From SURF-13 sp041695325 (GTDB taxonomy: Bacteria; Pseudomonadota; Gammaproteobacteria; SURF-13), in NCBI GenBank assembly GCA_041695325.1, contig JBGFRC010000001.1:1-64000 (forward strand): 64,000 nt of DNA, written 5' to 3'. This document shows, one piece after another, positions 60,723-64,000 of this stretch. The position numbers and the translations under genes are program-made. The notes beneath the pieces are model-generated. The model saw only the letters and a list, made by a program, of their open reading frames with translations, ran no database searches and was not told the origin of the DNA. How positions within the stretch are numbered: the first letter of the stretch is position 1; every line of letters begins with the position of its first letter.

Positions 60723-63075
60723 AGCCGACACCTGCCGCAAATTCGTTGTCCCGAAACTCCAGGCCGCCGGGTGGGACAACGAGCCGCATTCGATCGCGGA
60801 GCAGCGCACCATCACCGACGGGCGCATCGTGCCGGTCGGCAAGGGTTTTATCCGCAAGCTGCCCAAACGCGTAGACTACCTGTTGCGCTATACACGCGAT
60901 TTCCCGCTTGCCGTTGTCGAAGCCAAGGCCAGCTATAAATCCGCTGCGGACGGGATGCAGCAGGCCAAGGATTATGCCGAAATTCTGGGTCTCAAGTTCG
61001 CCTACGCCACGAACGGCCGCGACATCATCGAATTCGATCACTTCACGGGACGCGAAACGTCGTTGGCGGACTACCCGCCGCCGGCGGAGTTGTGGCGGCG
61101 CTACCGTACCGGCAGCAGGATCAAGGACGACAAAACCGCTGAACGCCTGCTTGCGCCCTTCAACCACGAGGTCGGCAAGGGTGAGCGTTACTACCAGCAA
61201 ATCGCCGTCAACCGCACCGTCGAGGCAATTCTCAAAGGGCAGCGGCGTCTGCTCATCACCATGGCCACGGGCACGGGTAAAACCGTGGTGGCTTTTCAAA
61301 TTTGCTGGAAGCTATGGAATGCCCGCTGGAACCGAACTGGCGATTATCGCCGGCCACGCATCCTGTATCTCGCCGACCGCAATATTCTCATTGACCAGCC
61401 GAAGGACGGCATCTTCGCCGCCTTCGGCGACGCGCGCTACAAGATCGAGTCCGGCGAGGTGGTGAAAAGCCGCGAGATGTACTTCGCCATCTATCAGGCG
61501 CTCGCGGAAGATGAGAGGCGCGCCGGTCTGTTCAAGGAATACTCGCCCGATTACTTCGACCTCGTTATCGTGGATGAATGCCACCGCGGCAGTGCCCGCG
61601 ACGACAGCGCTTGGCGCAGCATCCTCGACTACTTCCAACCCGCCGTGCAACTCGGCATGACCGCCACGCCTCTGCGCGAAGAAAGCCGCGATACCTATCT
61701 CTATTTCGGCAACCCGATATACGAGTATAGCCTGCGCCAAGGCATTGACGACGGCTTCCTGGCCCCTTACCGCGTACATCGGGTCATCACCGAATGGGAC
61801 GCCGCCGGCTGGCGCCCGAACAAGGTCGATCTTGATCGTTACGGACGCCCGATTCCCGATGACGAATACCAGACCAAGGACTTCGAGCGGGCGGTGGCAT
61901 TGCGGGCTCGTACCGAAACCATCGCACGCCATCTCACCGAGTTTCTAAAGAAAACCGACCGTTTCGCCAAGACCATCGTTTTCTGCGTGGACCAGGAACA
62001 CGCCAGCGAAATGCGAAAGGCTTTGACCAATCTGAACAGCGATCTCGCCGCCAGGCACCCGGATTACGTCTGCCGCGTCACCGCCGACGAGGGCGATATC
62101 GGACGCGGCCATCTCGGCCGCTTTCAGGACGTGGATACCCAGACGCCGGCAATCCTCACGACCTCGCAACTGCTCACGACCGGCGTGGATGCACCGACCT
62201 GCAAGAACGTCGTGCTCGCCCGGGTGGTGGGCTCGATGGCCGAATTCAAGCAGATCATCGGCCGGGGCACGCGCGTGCGTGACGATTACAACAAGCTCTG
62301 GTTCAACATTCTCGATTACACCGGCTCGGCGACTCGCCTGTTTGCCGACCCGGCGTTCGACGGCGATCCGGTGAAGCTGACGGAGGAGGAGTTGCTGGCG
62401 GGCGGCGAGAGCAGGATCCTCACCAAAACCGGCATCGAAACAGAAGCTGGAGTGGCGGAACCCGAGGGGCCTTATGTGGTGGAGCCCCCGGAAGAAGAGC
62501 GCCGGAAATATTATTTTGACGGCGGTTCGGTCGAGATTGCGGCCCATCTCGTCTATGAGCTGGACCCGGACGGCAAGCAACTGCGCGTCGTGCGCTATAC
62601 CGACTATGCGGCCGAGAAGGTGCGCACGCTTTGCCCCACGGCCCGCGAGTTGCGTGAAAAATGGGCCGATCCGGCACAACGCTCCGAGATCATTCAGGCC
62701 CTCGAAGAGCGGGGCGTCAGCTTCATGGAGCTGGCGGAACAGGCGAAGATGCCCGAGGCCGACCCCTTCGACCTGCTCTGTCATCTCGCCTTCAACGCGC
62801 CGCTGCGCACGCGCCGCGAGCGCGCCCAGCGCCTGAAGAGCGAGCGCAAGGACTTCTTCGAGCAATACGGACCCGAAGCCAGCCAGATTCTGGAAGAGCT
62901 GCTGGAAAAATATGCCGAGCACGGCAATGCCCAGTTCCTGCTGCCGGACGTACTGCACGTCCCGCCCATCTCGTCGCATGGCACGGTGCGCGAAATCAGC
63001 GCCGCTTTCGGCGGTCCCGAGAAACTTCGGCAGGCCGTGAACGACCTGCAAAACCTGCTGTACGCCGCATCGTGA
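60712..63075 (+). CDS. hsdR: Type I restriction endonuclease subunit R
   Basis: 787 residues: nuclease and translocase of a type I restriction system. The PD-ExK site is VDYLL to EAK at about 54-72, Walker A ATGTGKT near 185-191, VDECHRGS near 287, and helicase motifs TATPLR and GRGTRV follow. It resembles the EcoEI/EcoAI type. Translational coupling with fic is likely. Confidence 0.95.
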   Translation: MPTEADTCRKFVVPKLQAAGWDNEPHSIAEQRTITDGRIVPVGKGFIRKLPKRVDYLLRYTRDFPLAVVEAKASYKSAADGMQQAKDYAEILGLKFAYATNGRDIIEFDHFTGRETSLADYPPPAELWRRYRTGSRIKDDKTAERLLAPFNHEVGKGERYYQQIAVNRTVEAILKGQRRLLITMATGTGKTVVAFQICWKLWNARWNRTGDYRRPRILYLADRNILIDQPKDGIFAAFGDARYKIESGEVVKSREMYFAIYQALAEDERRAGLFKEYSPDYFDLVIVDECHRGSARDDSAWRSILDYFQPAVQLGMTATPLREESRDTYLYFGNPIYEYSLRQGIDDGFLAPYRVHRVITEWDAAGWRPNKVDLDRYGRPIPDDEYQTKDFERAVALRARTETIARHLTEFLKKTDRFAKTIVFCVDQEHASEMRKALTNLNSDLAARHPDYVCRVTADEGDIGRGHLGRFQDVDTQTPAILTTSQLLTTGVDAPTCKNVVLARVVGSMAEFKQIIGRGTRVRDDYNKLWFNILDYTGSATRLFADPAFDGDPVKLTEEELLAGGESRILTKTGIETEAGVAEPEGPYVVEPPEEERRKYYFDGGSVEIAAHLVYELDPDGKQLRVVRYTDYAAEKVRTLCPTARELREKWADPAQRSEIIQALEERGVSFMELAEQAKMPEADPFDLLCHLAFNAPLRTRRERAQRLKSERKDFFEQYGPEASQILEELLEKYAEHGNAQFLLPDVLHVPPISSHGTVREISAAFGGPEKLRQAVNDLQNLLYAAS

Positions 63076-63096
63076 AACGAGACAGCAAAGACACCC

Positions 63097-63193
63097 CTGG
63101 ATTGCTTCGCGGCCTTCGGCCGTTCGCAATGACGGCGACGGCGGGTGCAACCTATCGTCATTGCGAGCGCCCACAGGGCGCGAAGCAATCCAG
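63097..63193. repeat. Palindromic interspersed repeat, copy 1
   Basis: 97 bp bounded by CTGGATTGCTTCG and CGAAGCAATCCAG, with inner CGCAATGACG and CGTCATTGCG. Widely dispersed in proteobacteria; of MITE/REP type. Confidence 0.85.
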
Positions 63194-63233
63194 TAGTCAA
63201 TGAGTATTGGCAACACGAAATCCTCCAGAGCCC

Positions 63234-63521
63234 ATGAAACAACCCTGCGTCTACATCATGGCAAACAAACGAAACGGCACGTTATATACGGGCGTTACGT
63301 CAAACCTTGTACAACGCGTCCACCAACACAAGGAAGGGGTGGTGGAGGGGTTTACCAGCAAGTACGACTGCAAAATGCTTGTCTGGTACGAGCCGCACGA
63401 AACGATGGAAAGCGCCATCCAGCGGGAGAAACAGATCAAAGGGGGAAGTCGTGCAAAAAAGCTGGCGCGGATTGAGGCCGCAAATCCAGCATGGCGGGAT
63501 TTGTATGGCGACATCGTATAG
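63234..63521 (+). CDS. Small GIY-YIG domain protein
   Basis: 95 residues of the UPF0213/YhbQ type: VYIMANKRNGTLYTGVT has the Y-x-GVT variant of GIY-YIG, followed by the Arg/His/Glu residues (LVQRVHQHKEG, REKQIKGGSR). ATG at 63234. Flanked on both sides by the palindromic repeat, which suggests it arrived with or between them. Confidence 0.9.
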   Translation: MKQPCVYIMANKRNGTLYTGVTSNLVQRVHQHKEGVVEGFTSKYDCKMLVWYEPHETMESAIQREKQIKGGSRAKKLARIEAANPAWRDLYGDIV

Positions 63522-63522
63522 C

Positions 63523-63618
63523 CTGGATTGCTTCGCGCCCTTCGGTCGCTCGCAATGACGAGGCCGCATCAGCGGTGGCGTCATTGCGAGGAGGGCGGAG
63601 CCCGACGAAGCAATCCAG
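63523..63618. repeat. Palindromic interspersed repeat, copy 2
   Basis: 96 bp with the same outer arms as copy 1. It begins two bases after the GIY-YIG stop. Confidence 0.85.
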
Positions 63619-63680
63619 AATCAGCCCGGAAGTCCCCGAGAAACCACCACACGACGACATAAAACGAGAGAGCACGCGTA

Positions 63681-64000
63681 ATGCCACGTAACAGGAAGAC
63701 AAAGGCGGACAAGCCGCTCACCACCGCCCAATCGCTCGGCAGCCTGCTCAAGTCCGCGCGCGACATTATGCGCAAGGACAAGGGCCTGAACGGCGATCTC
63801 GACCGCCTGCCGATGCTCACCTGGATCATGTTCCTCAAGTTTCTGGACGACTTGGAGCTTCAGCGGGAGGAAGAGGCGAAGCTAGCGGGTACCCGGTTCA
63901 AGGCCGCTGTCGAAAAACCGTATCGCTGGCGCGACTGGGGCGCGAAGCCGGACGGCATCACCGGCGACGAGCTGCTCGCCTTCATCAATCAGGATAAGAG
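63681..64000 (+). CDS. hsdM: Type I modification methylase HsdM (5' part)
   Basis: The first 106 codons of an N6-adenine methylase subunit; the window ends inside the gene. LGSLLKSARDIMRKDKGLNG and MLTWIMFLKFLDDLE are typical of the HsdM N-terminal domain. The catalytic NPPF region is outside. Specificity gene not seen. Confidence 0.9.
   Translation, partial: MPRNRKTKADKPLTTAQSLGSLLKSARDIMRKDKGLNGDLDRLPMLTWIMFLKFLDDLELQREEEAKLAGTRFKAAVEKPYRWRDWGAKPDGITGDELLAFINQDK

Noticed and set aside
61945..63216. 423-codon open frame antisense to hsdR
   Set aside because: Antisense shadow of conserved HsdR helicase and C-terminal regions.

Overview
The window reads as chromosome of a GC-rich gammaproteobacterium, probably a non-enteric, metabolically versatile (Chromatiales-like) lineage. 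The evidence is gene order: purM-purN-DUF3108, hda next to an AI-2E transporter and a CDP-alcohol phosphatidyltransferase, and a 12-kb minus-strand block nnr-tsaE-amiC-mutL-miaA-hfq-hflX-hflK-hflC-DUF2065-hisZ-purA. Class III (oxygen-sensitive) ribonucleotide reductase and a nearly full set of [NiFe]-hydrogenase maturation genes suggest growth with little oxygen and hydrogen metabolism. The species assignment is inference; the gene calls are direct.

Layout. 0-5.4 kb: an 89-bp direct repeat pair, fbp, mtgA, an EF-hand protein, a decayed EamA transporter, a Y-family polymerase and a secreted sugar-dehydrogenase-like propeller. 5.4-13.4 kb: a broken PIN gene, tRNA-Ser(CGA), hda, membrane genes, purMN, purA, hisZ. 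13.4-23.1 kb: the hflCKX-hfq-miaA-mutL-amiC-tsaE-nnr housekeeping block. 23.2-23.4 kb: a striking run of eight hairpins. 23.6-27.9 kb: msrA, folE, ferredoxin, wrbA, a small lipoprotein, proS.

28.2-33.8 kb is a foreign-looking insertion. It carries an ECF sigma factor and its NrsF-type membrane anti-sigma, divergent from a bufferin operon (bufA1 precursor peptide, bufB MNIO/DUF692 modifying enzyme, bufC partner, DoxX, DUF3179). A GTAACC-N16-CGAA promoter, the type described for Caulobacter SigF, stands in front of bufA1. The insertion split the 5' end of one copy of a tandemly duplicated transaldolase gene. The split copy then lost its middle and has Arg in place of the Schiff-base Lys; the second copy is intact.

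34-48 kb: icd, phhB, a small cytochrome c, an M48 protease, orn, a CapA-like protein, an HPF-cold-shock fusion, rtcA, a lipid-modification cluster (CFA-type methyltransferase, geranylgeranyl-reductase-like flavoprotein, PmtA-like methyltransferase), nrdDG and a DksA-like regulator. 48-52 kb: dodecin, then a minus-strand archease-rtcB-prs-phosphoribosyltransferase group. 52-59.4 kb: hypCABD, an RNase Z-like metallo-hydrolase, mazG on the other strand, hypFE; no hydrogenase structural genes are in the window. 59.5-64 kb: a defence-type region with fic, hsdR, a GIY-YIG protein between two palindromic repeats, and the start of hsdM, cut by the window edge.

Beyond the genes, four intergenic regions (start of window, 23.2, 43.9 and 48.1 kb) contain hairpins whose apical loops read (A)RGGAY on one strand. 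This resembles loops bound by CsrA/RsmA proteins, but a simple palindromic repeat family is an equally serious explanation.
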